Positions 20,094 to 29,382 of a stretch of 64,000 bases of DNA are shown here, piece by piece (the stretch's first letter is position 1; each line of letters begins with the position of its first letter). The notes under the pieces were generated by a model that was given only the letters and a program-made list of their open reading frames with translations, searched no databases and was not told where the DNA came from. Both the position numbers and the translations under genes were made by a program. Origin of the DNA: Pseudomonas viridiflava (GTDB lineage Bacteria > Pseudomonadota > Gammaproteobacteria > Pseudomonadales > Pseudomonadaceae); NCBI RefSeq assembly GCF_003702045.1, contig NZ_RBTP01000048.1, positions 186,001-250,000 on the forward strand, given 5' to 3'.

Positions 20094-21458
20094 TCAGCGG
20101 CCGGTGAGCATTGCGTCCGCAGGTGCGTCGGCGCGCGACTTGGCGGTCAGGCTGAAGTAGATGAAGCTGATGGCCATGAGGCCGAGGAAGATGAGGCCGA
20201 TCAGCATGTTGAACCAGACCATCGCGATCAGGCATACCACGGCCAATGCCAGCGCAATGCCAGGCACGACCGGGTAGCCGGGTGCAAGGAACGAGCGCTC
20301 CAGCAGGGGCTCCGCCTTACGCAGTTTGAACAGGCTGAGCATGCTCATGATGTACATCACGATAGCGCCGAACACAGCCATCGTGATCATCGCCGCCGTC
20401 AACGTCATGCCGCCAAGGTTGATCAGCCCATCACTGTAGATGGCGGCAATGCCGATCAGGCCGCCTGCAATGATGGCTCGGTGTGGCGTCTGGAAACGCG
20501 ACAGTTTGGCGAGTGATGCAGGCAGATAGCCGGCGCGGGCCAGGGCGAAGAACTGACGCGAGTAGCCCAGAATGATCCCGTGGAAACTGGCTACCAGGCC
20601 GAACAGGCCGATCCACACCAGCATGTGCAGCCAGCCCGAACTGTCACCCACCACGGCTTTCATCGCTTGGGGCAGAGGATCGTTGATGTTGGCCAGCGTG
20701 CGCCAGTCGCCCACGCCACCGGCAAACAGCATCACGCCCAGCGCCAGGGTGACCAGCGTCAGAATGCCGCTGATGTAGGCTTTTGGAATGGTGCGCTTGG
20801 GGTCCTTGGCTTCTTCTGCCGCCATTGCTGCGCCTTCGATGGCCAGGAAGAACCAGATGGCGAAGGGAATGGCCGCGAACATCCCGGTGATGGCCTCAGG
20901 GCCGAATGTCTGCGAGCCTGCCCAGCCATTGAGGGCAAAATTGCTGAAGCTGAAGGCCGGTGCCACCACGCCCATGAACACCAGCAATTCGGCCACGGCC
21001 AGAATGCACACCACCAGTTCGAAGGTGGCCGCCAGCTTAACGCCCATGATGTTAAGGGCCATGAACACGATGTAGGCGCCCACGGCCGCATGCTTGGGAT
21101 CAAGCCCTGGATATTGCACGTTGAGGTACGCCCCGATCGCCAGCGCAATGGCCGGGGGCGCGAACACGAATTCAATCAGCGTCGCCATGCCGGCGATCAG
21201 CCCGCCTTTCTCTCCGAATGCACGACGGCTGTAGGCAAACGGGCCGCCGGCGTGGGGAATGGCGGTGGTCAGTTCGGTGAAACTGAAGATGAAGCAGGTG
21301 TACATGGTGGCAACCATCAGCGCTGTTACCAGAAAACCCAGCGTGCCTGCCACGCCCCAGCCGTAGCTCCAGCCGAAGTATTCGCCGGAGATCACCAGCC
21401 CGACCGCGATCCCCCATAAATGCAGCGTGCCCAGCGTGGGCTTGAGTTGAGTGCTCAT
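20094..21458 (-). CDS. eat: Ethanolamine permease, APC superfamily
   Basis: The start at 21458 (MSTQLKPTLG) has GGGAG seven bases upstream and gives 454 residues, the usual length of Pseudomonas ethanolamine permeases. About twelve membrane helices are visible. The helix-1 substrate motif GLVISGEYFGWSYGW is typical of this group within the amino-acid/polyamine/organocation family. The neighbouring catabolic genes (eutBC) are not in the window. A sigma-54 promoter lies just upstream (21501-21515). This fits the RpoN/EatR control known for ethanolamine use in P. aeruginosa; the link here is inference. Confidence 0.88.
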   Translation of the reverse strand: MSTQLKPTLGTLHLWGIAVGLVISGEYFGWSYGWGVAGTLGFLVTALMVATMYTCFIFSFTELTTAIPHAGGPFAYSRRAFGEKGGLIAGMATLIEFVFAPPAIALAIGAYLNVQYPGLDPKHAAVGAYIVFMALNIMGVKLAATFELVVCILAVAELLVFMGVVAPAFSFSNFALNGWAGSQTFGPEAITGMFAAIPFAIWFFLAIEGAAMAAEEAKDPKRTIPKAYISGILTLVTLALGVMLFAGGVGDWRTLANINDPLPQAMKAVVGDSSGWLHMLVWIGLFGLVASFHGIILGYSRQFFALARAGYLPASLAKLSRFQTPHRAIIAGGLIGIAAIYSDGLINLGGMTLTAAMITMAVFGAIVMYIMSMLSLFKLRKAEPLLERSFLAPGYPVVPGIALALAVVCLIAMVWFNMLIGLIFLGLMAISFIYFSLTAKSRADAPADAMLTGR

Positions 21459-21500
21459 CGTTGTCTCCCTGAGGTTCGAAGTTCTTCGAAACATCCTGTT

Positions 21501-21515
21501 GCAGAGCCCGTGCCA
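21501..21515 (-). promoter_or_regulatory. Sigma-54 promoter of the ethanolamine permease
   Basis: On the minus strand TGGCACGGGCTCTGC fits the -24/-12 consensus TGGCACG-N4-TTGC with one mismatch. The invariant GG and GC have the exact 12-base offset. Transcription would start near 21489, giving a leader of about 30 bases with the ribosome site. Confidence 0.75.
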
Positions 21516-21773
21516 GTGCATGAGGAACCGTCGTAATGCTTCAAAAGGGGTCGTTTGCAGAACGGATGAGTGAATCGATTCATCTGGAAGTGCGTCTTTG
21601 GTGCGCAGTGGCGTTGCCGTGTTCGCTGCAAGTGCAGGTTTCGGCAGGTTTTTCTCGGCCGCCTGATGCAACGAAAGAGGGGTGGCACAGGGCAATTACC
21701 GATCTGTGGGTCCCGTCTCGTCAATGGTTCGGCTACAATGCGCGCCGATTTCGACTTACTTGAGAGCCCACTC

Positions 21774-22472
21774 ATGTCCGCCTGCCAGACCCCTGTCATC
21801 GTCGCCCTGGATTTCCCGACCCGCGAAGCCGCCCTGCGTCTGGCAGATCAGCTCGACCCCACGCTGTGCCGGGTCAAGGTGGGCAAGGAACTGTTCACCA
21901 GCTGTGCCTCGGACATCGTAGAGACGCTGCGTGACAAGGGCTTCGACGTGTTCCTGGATTTGAAATTCCATGACATCCCCAACACCACGGCAATGGCGGT
22001 CAAGGCTGCGGCAGAGATGGGTGTGTGGATGGTCAACGTTCATTGCTCCGGCGGCTTGCGCATGATGGCCGCGTGCCGTGAAGTGCTGGAACAGCGCAGT
22101 GGTCCGAAGCCACTGCTGATCGGTGTGACCGTTCTAACCAGCATGGAACGTGAGGATCTGGCCGGTATCGGACTGGATATCGATCCGCAGGTGCAGGTGT
22201 TGCGTCTGGCAGCGTTGGCCGAGAAGGCGGGCATGGATGGTCTGGTGTGTTCGGCGCTTGAGGCGCAGGCCCTGAAAGCGGCTCACCCTTCATTGCAGCT
22301 GGTGACGCCTGGTATCCGTCCGGCGGGCAGCGCGCAGGATGATCAACGCCGCATCCTGACCCCGCGCCAGGCACTGGACGCAGGCTCGGATTACCTCGTG
22401 ATCGGACGCCCGATCAGCCAGGCAGCCGATCCGGCCAAAGCCTTGGCAGCGGTGGTTGCCGAACTGGCGTAG
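21774..22472 (+). CDS. pyrF: Orotidine 5'-phosphate decarboxylase
   Basis: PyrF makes UMP from OMP, the last step of de novo pyrimidine synthesis. The start at 21774 ([13 protein letters not shown]) gives 232 residues, the normal Pseudomonas length. The catalytic tetrad region is seen in [18 protein letters not shown], and [11 protein letters not shown] closes the barrel with the phosphate site. A -10-like TACAAT lies about 35 bases upstream without a clear -35. Confidence 0.97.
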   Translation: MSACQTPVIVALDFPTREAALRLADQLDPTLCRVKVGKELFTSCASDIVETLRDKGFDVFLDLKFHDIPNTTAMAVKAAAEMGVWMVNVHCSGGLRMMAACREVLEQRSGPKPLLIGVTVLTSMEREDLAGIGLDIDPQVQVLRLAALAEKAGMDGLVCSALEAQALKAAHPSLQLVTPGIRPAGSAQDDQRRILTPRQALDAGSDYLVIGRPISQAADPAKALAAVVAELA

Positions 22473-22538
22473 CTGGCGGCGAATCCAGAATCGTCCCCAT
22501 GCGCCTGCTCTGGAGTGTGACGCAGGGACTTGCTGCGG

Positions 22539-22563
22539 CGTGCCAACGCAGGGCATTGGCACG
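22539..22563. terminator. Hairpin between pyrF and the convergent reductase
   Basis: CGTGCCAA and TTGGCACG form a perfect 8-base stem with a nine-base loop. No T-run follows on either strand. Confidence 0.45.
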
Positions 22564-22583
22564 CTCATCCGGGTTCAGCGACT

Positions 22584-23594
22584 TCAGTCCACTTTCAGCA
22601 TCAACTTGCCGAAGTTCTCGCCGCTGAACAGCTTGAGCAGGGTTTCAGGGAAGGTTTCAAGGCCTTCCTCGATGTGTTCCTTGCTCTTGATCTTGCCGTC
22701 CTTGACCCAGCCTGCCAATTCTTTACCGGCTTCACCGAAGCGTGAAGCGTGGTCCAGCACCACGAAGCCTTCCATGCGCGCGCGATTGACCAGCAGCGAG
22801 AGGTAATTGGCCGGACCTTTGACCGCCGTGGTTGCGTTGTACTGGCTGATCGCACCGCAGATCACGACACGTGCGCCAACGGCCAGTTGGCTGAGCACGG
22901 CATCCAGAATGTCGCCGCCCACGTTGTCGAAGTAGACGTTCACGCCATCCGGGCATTCACGTTTCAATGCCTTGTGAATGTCGCTCTCGGCCTTGTAATC
23001 AATGGCCGCGTCAAACCCCAGCTCTTTGGTCAGCAGGCTGCATTTTTCCTTGCCGCCAGCGATGCCTACCACTCGGCAGCCCTTGAGCTTGGCGATTTGT
23101 CCGGCAATGCTGCCCACCGCGCCAGCTGCACCAGAAATGACAACGGTGTCACCGCTTTTCGGCAGGCCGACATCCAGTAATGCGAAATAGGCGGTCATGC
23201 CTGTCATGCCCAGTGCCGAAAGGTAAAGTGGCAATGGCGCCAGGTGTGTGTCGACCTTGTAAAAGCCCTTGGGCTCGCCGACAAAATAGTCCTGAACACC
23301 GATGGCGCCTTGCACATGATCGCCTTTGGCGAATTTCGGGTTCTTCGATTCAAGCACTTCACCCACGCCCAGCGCGCGCATCACTTCGCCCAGCTGTACA
23401 GGCGGGATGTAAGACTTGCCTTCGTTCATCCAGCCGCGCATGGCAGGGTCCAGCGACAAGTATTTGTTTCTGAGCAGAATCTGACCGTCTGCCAACGCGG
23501 GTACAGGGATTTCCTGATAGGTGAAATCATCACGGCGCACCGCACCTGAAGGGCGTTTGGCGAGCAGGAATTGACGGTTGGATAAATCGGTCAT
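22584..23594 (-). CDS. NADPH-dependent MDR-family enone reductase (CurA-like)
   Basis: The start at 23594 (MTDLSNRQFLL) has AGGAGG eight bases upstream and gives 336 residues. The protein is a zinc-free medium-chain reductase of the leukotriene B4 12-hydroxydehydrogenase/CurA group. It has YLSLDPAMRGWM near the N-terminus, the cofactor motif VVISGAAGAVGSIAGQIAK, and VNVYFDNVGGDILD. Such enzymes reduce the double bond of alpha,beta-unsaturated ketones with NADPH. The natural substrate is unknown. It stands alone. Confidence 0.88.
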   Translation of the reverse strand: MTDLSNRQFLLAKRPSGAVRRDDFTYQEIPVPALADGQILLRNKYLSLDPAMRGWMNEGKSYIPPVQLGEVMRALGVGEVLESKNPKFAKGDHVQGAIGVQDYFVGEPKGFYKVDTHLAPLPLYLSALGMTGMTAYFALLDVGLPKSGDTVVISGAAGAVGSIAGQIAKLKGCRVVGIAGGKEKCSLLTKELGFDAAIDYKAESDIHKALKRECPDGVNVYFDNVGGDILDAVLSQLAVGARVVICGAISQYNATTAVKGPANYLSLLVNRARMEGFVVLDHASRFGEAGKELAGWVKDGKIKSKEHIEEGLETFPETLLKLFSGENFGKLMLKVD

Positions 23595-23821
23595 GGCAGG
23601 GCCTCCTAAAGAAGTCAAAAAGTGATTCAAGCCTCGGACGGTGGTTGAGGCAAGCAGCGGTCGTTGAGCGAATGCTGCCTGATCCATATGGTTGATAGGA
23701 GTCCAGGCAGGCCGCTGCGTTCAAAATGATCCACATCGCCCTCACGCAGTAAGGGTCTGCGCCTTGAGTCCTTCAGGCGGGTGCTCTACATTGGCCGTTC
23801 ATTGAAGTACGGATTACTGGC

Positions 23822-24757
23822 ATGTCCTCGACGAACTCGAACACCCTACACCCTCAGGTTTTGCGTGCTGGCGACGCCGTCGCGCTGGTGTCGCCTGCCG
23901 GGCCGGTGGACCCGCGCAAAATCGAGTCGGCGGTCGAGGTTCTGAAGAGTTGGGGATTGCGCCCACGGGTCTACCCCCACGCGTTGGGCAAGCATTCCTT
24001 TTATTCGGGTACTGACGAAGAGCGCCTGGCCGACCTCAACGCCGCACTGGCCGATCCGGACATCAGAGCCGTGATCTGTAGTCGTGGCGGATATGGCATG
24101 CAGCGGATTGTCCAGCAGGTCGATATGAACGCCGTTCGCAGCGATCCGAAGCTGGTCACCGGCTTTTCGGATATCACCGCTTTGCACGGCGCGCTCTGGA
24201 ACCATGCACGTCTGGCGAGCATTCACGGCCCGGTTGCGACTCAATTGGAGCGCGGCGGGTTGTTTGCCAGCGGCATGCGCCACGTATTGATGAGCACCGA
24301 ACCGGTCCTGCTCCGTTCAGACCCTGCCGCACCGACCGCTCGGATTCGGAGCGGCGGGGCCGCGCAGGGCGTGCTGCTGGGGGGCAATCTGTGCATGTTA
24401 AGCACATCGGTCGGCACGCCGTTCATGCCTGACCTGAGCGGAGCGATTCTGCTGCTCGAAGAGGTCAGCGAGGCCGCTTACCGCGTCGATCGCATGCTGA
24501 CCCATCTTGGCAACTGCGGGATGCTTGGTCGCCTGGCAGGCATTGCGCTGGGCGAGTTCAGCCCCGCCCTCAACACAGGAGGCACCATCAGCCCCGCCGA
24601 CGTATTGGCCGAGCGTCTGGGTAACCTGGGTATCCCGGTGTTGGGCGGATTGCCGGTAGGTCACGGCGATTTGAATCAGGCCGTGCCGCTGGGAACTCAG
24701 GCCGTTCTGGACGCAGACGCAGGTACGCTGTTGGTCGCCGCTGCCGCTCGATCTTAA
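23822..24757 (+). CDS. ldcA: LD-carboxypeptidase, peptidase family S66
   Basis: LdcA removes the terminal D-Ala from cytoplasmic tetrapeptides during murein recycling. The 311-residue product has no signal peptide, as expected. The nucleophile Ser is about residue 116 in TGFSDITAL, and the His is about 281 in GLPVGHGD. The Glu lies in the LEEVSEAAYRVDRM segment near 213. RAVICSRGGYG precedes the Ser as in the family. Confidence 0.92.
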   Translation: MSSTNSNTLHPQVLRAGDAVALVSPAGPVDPRKIESAVEVLKSWGLRPRVYPHALGKHSFYSGTDEERLADLNAALADPDIRAVICSRGGYGMQRIVQQVDMNAVRSDPKLVTGFSDITALHGALWNHARLASIHGPVATQLERGGLFASGMRHVLMSTEPVLLRSDPAAPTARIRSGGAAQGVLLGGNLCMLSTSVGTPFMPDLSGAILLLEEVSEAAYRVDRMLTHLGNCGMLGRLAGIALGEFSPALNTGGTISPADVLAERLGNLGIPVLGGLPVGHGDLNQAVPLGTQAVLDADAGTLLVAAAARS

Positions 24758-24763
24758 CGCCGG

Positions 24764-25957
24764 CTACACCGCTCGGCGCGGGCGCAAAATCAACAGCGTC
24801 AGCACCCCGGCCACGATGCCCCAGAATGCCGACCCGACGGAAAATAGCGTCAGTCCCGATGCGGTCACCATGAAGGTGATCAATGCCGGCTCGCGCTCTG
24901 CGGGTTCGGCCATTGCGACGGTCAGGCCGTTGATGATCGAGCCGAACAGCGCCAGCGCCGCAATCGACAGCACCAGTTCTTTTGGAAATGCACTGAACAG
25001 CGCGGCCAGCGTTGCGCCGAAGATGCCGGCAATGCCATAGAAAATGCCGCACCAGATCGCCGCCGTGTAGCGCTTGTCCTTGTCCTCGTGGGCGTGTGGC
25101 CCGGTGCAGATCGCTGCGCTGATCGCCGCCAGATTGACGCCGTGGGAGCCGAACGGTGCCGCCAGCAGTGAAGCAATGCCGGTCGCGCAGATCAATGGCG
25201 AGGCGGGCGTCTGATACCCATCGGCTCGCAGTACCGCAATCCCTGGCATGTTCTGCGAGGTCATGGCCACCACGAACAGCGGGATGCCGATGCTGATGGT
25301 CGCTGCCAGTGAAAACTCCGGTGTCGTCCAGACGGGCGTGGCCACCTCCAGCGTCAGGCCGTCGAAATTTAGCAATCCGAGCCAGCCCGACAGCAGGACG
25401 CCCACCAGCAGCGCTGCCAGCACCGAGTAGCGTGGCGATAAACGCTTGACCACCAGATACGTCAGGAACATACCCAGTACCAGACTGGTGCGATGCTGCA
25501 CGGCAATGAAAATCTCGCTGCCGATCTTGAACAGAATACCGGCCAGCAAGGCTGCTGCGAGGGAAGCGGGCAGGCGTTTGACCATGCGTTCGAAACTGCC
25601 GGTCAGGCCACACACCATGACCAGCACCGCGCAGGTGATGAACGCGCCAATGGCTTGCGGGTACGTGACGCCGCCCAGGCTGCTGATCAGTAAGGCGGCG
25701 CCTGGCGTGGACCAGGCGACCGTGATCGGGGCGCGATAACGCAGTGAAAGGCCAATGCTGCATACCGCCATGCCCATGAACAGTGCCCACAGCCAGGATG
25801 AAATCTGCAGGTTAGTCAGCCCTGCCGCCTGGCCGGCCTGGAACATCAGCACAAGTGAGCTGGTGCAGCCGGTCATCATGGCGATGAAGCCTGCGACAAC
25901 GGAGGAGGGCGACGAGTCTGCCAGTGGACGCAGGCGCACGGTGAGGGGGCGGTTCAT
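24764..25957 (-). CDS. BenE-family transporter
   Basis: The 397-residue product has about eleven membrane helices and the family segments TVAWSTPGAALL, GSHGVNLAAISAAIC and VAMTSQNMPGIAVL. BenE-type proteins are secondary carriers named from a benzoate uptake gene; the substrate here is not known and no aromatic catabolic genes are near. AAGGA precedes the ATG. It follows the MarR gene in the same direction at 127 bases. Confidence 0.88.
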   Translation of the reverse strand: MNRPLTVRLRPLADSSPSSVVAGFIAMMTGCTSSLVLMFQAGQAAGLTNLQISSWLWALFMGMAVCSIGLSLRYRAPITVAWSTPGAALLISSLGGVTYPQAIGAFITCAVLVMVCGLTGSFERMVKRLPASLAAALLAGILFKIGSEIFIAVQHRTSLVLGMFLTYLVVKRLSPRYSVLAALLVGVLLSGWLGLLNFDGLTLEVATPVWTTPEFSLAATISIGIPLFVVAMTSQNMPGIAVLRADGYQTPASPLICATGIASLLAAPFGSHGVNLAAISAAICTGPHAHEDKDKRYTAAIWCGIFYGIAGIFGATLAALFSAFPKELVLSIAALALFGSIINGLTVAMAEPAEREPALITFMVTASGLTLFSVGSAFWGIVAGVLTLLILRPRRAV

Positions 25958-26084
25958 TCAGGTCTTCCTTGATGAGCGGCAGGCAGCAAAGGGCGCTCAG
26001 CCTATACGTATCGCCGGGCGGGCGTGCGATACAGCGGCATAAGCAAACGCCGGAACAGTTGGTTTCGACAGGTGATCGTTTTGA

Positions 26085-26555
26085 TCAGTCGGCGGCAGGC
26101 TCGACAGGGCGTGCGCTGGATTGCAGGGTCTGGCCCAGTGCTTCGTTGACCGTCATCCAGCCATCCACCGCTGCCTGACCCGCTTCAGCGAATACGCGTT
26201 GCAGCAGCTTGACCTGCTCACGGCGCAGCGCCTGTTCAAACCTGATGCCCTCTTCGGTCAGGCCCAGCAGCCGCTTGCGCTTGTCCGCTTCGGGAGTCGC
26301 ACTGTGGACCAGGTTCATGGCGATCAATTGTCGCAGCGGTGCGTTTAGAGCCTGTTTGCTGACGCCGAGCACGGTCAGCAATTGCTTGACGCTCAAATCG
26401 GGGTAGCGAGCGATGAAAAACACGATGCGTTGGTGGACACGGCTGAAGCCACGTTTTTCCAGCATCTCGTCGGCCTTGGCCGTGAACGCTTGATAGCCGA
26501 AGAAGAATGCTTCCATTGCGCGTTGTTGATTGGCAGGATTTTTAAGGTCAAGCAT
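26085..26555 (-). CDS. MarR-family transcriptional regulator
   Basis: The 156-residue product has a winged-helix domain: VHQRIVFFIARYPDLSV, then the recognition helix region LGVSKQALNAPLRQLI, then a wing with EADKRKRLLGLT. It is divergent from the aminotransferase at 26637. The 81-base gap holds a palindrome (26586-26606) that is probably its operator. It likely controls that gene and itself, perhaps with benE downstream. Confidence 0.87.
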   Translation of the reverse strand: MLDLKNPANQQRAMEAFFFGYQAFTAKADEMLEKRGFSRVHQRIVFFIARYPDLSVKQLLTVLGVSKQALNAPLRQLIAMNLVHSATPEADKRKRLLGLTEEGIRFEQALRREQVKLLQRVFAEAGQAAVDGWMTVNEALGQTLQSSARPVEPAAD

Positions 26556-26585
26556 ATTGACGTATCCGGGCGGTGGGGCGTAATT

Positions 26586-26606
26586 TGAGTCAACAAGTTT
26601 GACTCA
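26586..26606. promoter_or_regulatory. Palindromic operator in the MarR/aminotransferase gap
   Basis: TGAGTCAA and TTGACTCA form a perfect 8-base inverted repeat with a five-base centre. The size and position fit a MarR dimer site between divergent genes. Confidence 0.6.
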
Positions 26607-26636
26607 TTTTGATTTGGCTTCGCCAGGGATATTGTC

Positions 26637-27803
26637 ATGCCATTCTCCGAACGCGTTTCCCGCCTGAAAAGTTCTTTGATCCGCGAGATTCTCGCCGCCG
26701 CCCAGCGTCCGGAAGTGATGTCGTTTGCCGGTGGTTTACCTGCAGAGTCCATGCTGCCGAACGTCAAGTGGGCCGACATGCCCGTTGCCTTGGGCCAATA
26801 CGGCATGAGCGAAGGCGAGCCCGCGTTGCGTGAGGCATTGGCAGCCGAGGCCAGAGCGCTGGGCATTCCCTGTGAGGCCAGTCAGGTGCTGGTGGTCAGC
26901 GGTTCGCAACAGACGCTGGATCTGGCCGCCAAGCTGTACATCGACAAGGGCACCGAAATCCTCTTGGAAGCCCCTACGTACCTTGCCGCGCTGCAGATCT
27001 TTCAACTGTTTGGCGCGGACTGCATCACGGTTCCGCTGCAGGCTGATGGACCGGATCTTGTCGCCATGCGCCAGCGTCTGGAGCAGCACCGGCCTGCGTT
27101 CGCTTACCTTATACCGACGTTCCAGAACCCCTCTGCCGTGCGCTATAGCGAAGCCAGTCGCGAGGCTGTTGCGGCATTACTCGACGAGTTCGGTGTCACG
27201 CTGATCGAAGATGAGCCTTACCGCGAGCTGAGTTTCGACGGCGCCAGCGCCAGGCCTATTGTCAGCCGCTTGAAAACATCGAGCTGGATCTACACCGGGA
27301 CGGTTTCCAAGACTTTGCTGCCCGGTCTGCGTGTAGGCTACCTGATTGCCAGTCCCAATCTGTTTGCGCACCTGCTGCGTCTCAAACAGTCGGCGGATCT
27401 GCACACCAATCGCCTTGGGCAATGGCAGGCTTTGCAGTGGATCGGTACTGACCATTACCGTGACCATCTGCTGACACTGCGCGCGTTCTATCGCACCCGA
27501 CGTGATGCGTTCGAGCAGGCGTTGCAGGAACACTTCGGCGATCTGGCCGAATGGAACAGTCCGCAAGGGGGCCTGTTCTTCTGGCTGACCCTGCGTCAGC
27601 CACTGGATACGCGCACGCTGCTGAGCGCCGCGCTGGCGCAGGACGTGGCCTTCATGCCCGGCGAGCCGTTCTTTGCCGATCCGGATGCCAATCATGGTCA
27701 TCTGCGACTCAACTTCAGTCACATTGACCCGGCTCGCTTGAATGAAGGTGTAAAACGACTGGCATCTGTCGTACGCGCAGCACAGAATCTCAAGGCAGCC
27801 TGA
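26637..27803 (+). CDS. PLP-dependent aminotransferase, class I/II
   Basis: The 388-residue fold-type I enzyme lacks a DNA-binding domain, so it is not a MocR regulator. SFAGGLPAESMLP at the N-terminus and YLIPTFQNPSAVRY are typical of the 2-aminoadipate/LysN-like group. The PLP lysine is about residue 225 in GTVSKTLLPGLRVGYL, and the carboxylate-binding Arg lies in HLRLNFSHI. The substrate is unknown. It is divergent from a MarR regulator and close to a glutathione transferase gene downstream. Confidence 0.88.
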   Translation: MPFSERVSRLKSSLIREILAAAQRPEVMSFAGGLPAESMLPNVKWADMPVALGQYGMSEGEPALREALAAEARALGIPCEASQVLVVSGSQQTLDLAAKLYIDKGTEILLEAPTYLAALQIFQLFGADCITVPLQADGPDLVAMRQRLEQHRPAFAYLIPTFQNPSAVRYSEASREAVAALLDEFGVTLIEDEPYRELSFDGASARPIVSRLKTSSWIYTGTVSKTLLPGLRVGYLIASPNLFAHLLRLKQSADLHTNRLGQWQALQWIGTDHYRDHLLTLRAFYRTRRDAFEQALQEHFGDLAEWNSPQGGLFFWLTLRQPLDTRTLLSAALAQDVAFMPGEPFFADPDANHGHLRLNFSHIDPARLNEGVKRLASVVRAAQNLKAA

Positions 27804-27848
27804 ATCGGTTCGATCAGCAGGGTCTTCGGTCATAGAAGGGGCAGGGCG

Positions 27849-28451
27849 ATGTACAAGGTTTACGGCGATTACAATTCCGGCAACTGCTACAAGATCAAGC
27901 TGATGCTCAATTTGCTGTGCATTCAATACGAGTGGGTGCCGGTCGATATTCTCAACGGCGAAACCCAGACACCTGCGTTCCTGGCCAAGAACCCCAACGG
28001 CAAGATTCCGGTTCTGGAGCTGGAAGACGGCACCTGTCTGTGGGAGTCCAATGCGATTCTCAACTTCCTGGCTGACGGCACCGCCTACCTGCCGACCGAG
28101 CCACGGCTGCGCACTCAAGTGCTGCAATGGCAGTTCTTTGAGCAATACAGCCACGAGCCATCGGTGGCGGTTGCACGCTTCATTCAGTTTTATCTGGGCT
28201 TGCCCGCCGAGCGCATGACCGAATACCGCGCCATGCAGAAATCCGGCTACCGCGCCCTGGCCGTCATGGAGCAGCAACTGGACCGCACGCCGTTTCTGGT
28301 CGGCCAGAACTTCTCCATCGCCGACATCGCGCTCTATGCCTACACACATGTGGCGCATGAGGGCGGGTTTGACCTTGCGCCCTATTCGGGCATCCGCAAG
28401 TGGCTGGAGCGTGTCAAGGATCAACCGGGGTACGTGGGGATGCTGGATTGA
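27849..28451 (+). CDS. Glutathione S-transferase
   Basis: The 200-residue product has the thioredoxin-like N-domain (KVYGDYNSGNCYKIKLML, NGKIPVLELEDG, LWESNAIL) and the helical C-domain with the N-capping motif FSIADIALYAY. Ser/Asn near residue 10 would be the glutathione-activating residue. It lies 45 bases after the aminotransferase and may share its transcript. Confidence 0.9.
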   Translation: MYKVYGDYNSGNCYKIKLMLNLLCIQYEWVPVDILNGETQTPAFLAKNPNGKIPVLELEDGTCLWESNAILNFLADGTAYLPTEPRLRTQVLQWQFFEQYSHEPSVAVARFIQFYLGLPAERMTEYRAMQKSGYRALAVMEQQLDRTPFLVGQNFSIADIALYAYTHVAHEGGFDLAPYSGIRKWLERVKDQPGYVGMLD

Positions 28452-28518
28452 TCGCCGCTTCGGGAGCTGGCGTTTCCATCACAACGGTCAACTGATACAG
28501 CGAGAAAAGGAACATTCC

Positions 28519-28905
28519 ATGCGTTTCGCGATAACCCTTCTGGCGGCCTTGATGGCGCTGGGCATTGGTTGTTCGGCTCAAGCCGAAGACTGCGATGCCA
28601 ATCAGGCGAGTATGAATCAGTGCGCCGCCAACGATCTTGCCAGACTCGATGCCGACTTGAACGCGCAGTACAACGCGCAGATGAACTGGCTTAAAAGCCC
28701 TGCGAAAAAACAGGCGCTCAAGGATGCTCAGCGCAAGTGGCTGGCCCTGCGCGACGCAGATTGCCTGTATCAGGTGGGTAAGCGAGAAGATTCAGGGTCG
28801 ATCTGGCCGCTGCTTCAGACACAGTGCCTGGCCAGGCAGACCAAAATCCGGGTCGACCAGTTGAACGCGTACGTTGCCTGCCGACAGGAGGGTTGCCCGC
28901 GCTAG
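28519..28905 (+). CDS. LprI/DUF1311-type periplasmic protein
   Basis: The start at 28519 has AAAAGGAA upstream and gives 128 residues. A signal peptide ends ...CSAQA near residue 22. The mature part has the family pattern CDANQASMNQCAANDLARLD, followed by LKDAQRKWLALRDADC and further conserved cysteines. Members include the lysozyme inhibitor LprI of mycobacteria; whether this one inhibits lysozyme is not known. Confidence 0.82.
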   Translation: MRFAITLLAALMALGIGCSAQAEDCDANQASMNQCAANDLARLDADLNAQYNAQMNWLKSPAKKQALKDAQRKWLALRDADCLYQVGKREDSGSIWPLLQTQCLARQTKIRVDQLNAYVACRQEGCPR

Positions 28906-28924
28906 TGGCGGGCAGGTGTCCGGC

Positions 28925-29296
28925 TCAGACGCTGCCGAAGCGCTTGTCCAGGTAGTCGATGATGACCTTGGATTCGTACATCCAGACGGTCTTGTCATCT
29001 TCCTGAATGCGCAGGCAAGGGACTTTGATCTTGCCGCCTCCGCTGAGCAACGCCTGACGATCCGCCTCATTATTCTTGGCATCGCGCAATGCGACCGGAA
29101 CATTCAGGCGATGCAGCGTGCGGCGGGTTTTCACGCAGAACGGGCAGGCGTGAAACTGATACAGCGTCAGGTCCCGAGCTGCCTGATCAACCGCAGCCTG
29201 AGCGGCCGGATCACGCTTTTTCTTGCCTGGACGGGTGAGGTAGTCGACGCCAATGACAACTTGGCCGAGACCGACCCGGAGTGCTTTCATGAACAC
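28925..29296 (-). CDS. Glutaredoxin-like / GST N-terminal domain protein
   Basis: A GTG at 29296 with AAGAGG eight bases upstream is taken as start (123 residues); an ATG two codons later is also possible. The N-terminus KALRVGLGQVVIGVDYLTRP is a short amphipathic or membrane-linked stretch. The thioredoxin fold then shows LYQFHACPFCVKTRR with a CPFC redox motif, and VPCLRI with the cis-Pro. A glutathione-dependent reductase role is likely. Confidence 0.83.
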   Translation of the reverse strand: MFMKALRVGLGQVVIGVDYLTRPGKKKRDPAAQAAVDQAARDLTLYQFHACPFCVKTRRTLHRLNVPVALRDAKNNEADRQALLSGGGKIKVPCLRIQEDDKTVWMYESKVIIDYLDKRFGSV

Positions 29297-29382
29297 GATC
29301 ACAACCTCTTGAAAAGGGGATTGAAGTAGCAGCCCTGAGCCCGGCAACCCTCAGCCAAGGCCACATGGCTACCGGCTCAACG

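Noticed and set aside
20580..21419. A 279-codon plus-strand frame opposite the ethanolamine permease
   Set aside because: The composition (His, Gln and Gly-rich) is typical of antisense frames; the permease is complete on the other strand.
24588..25790. A 400-codon minus-strand frame overlapping benE and ldcA
   Set aside because: It is out of frame with benE and Arg-rich; no motif supports it.
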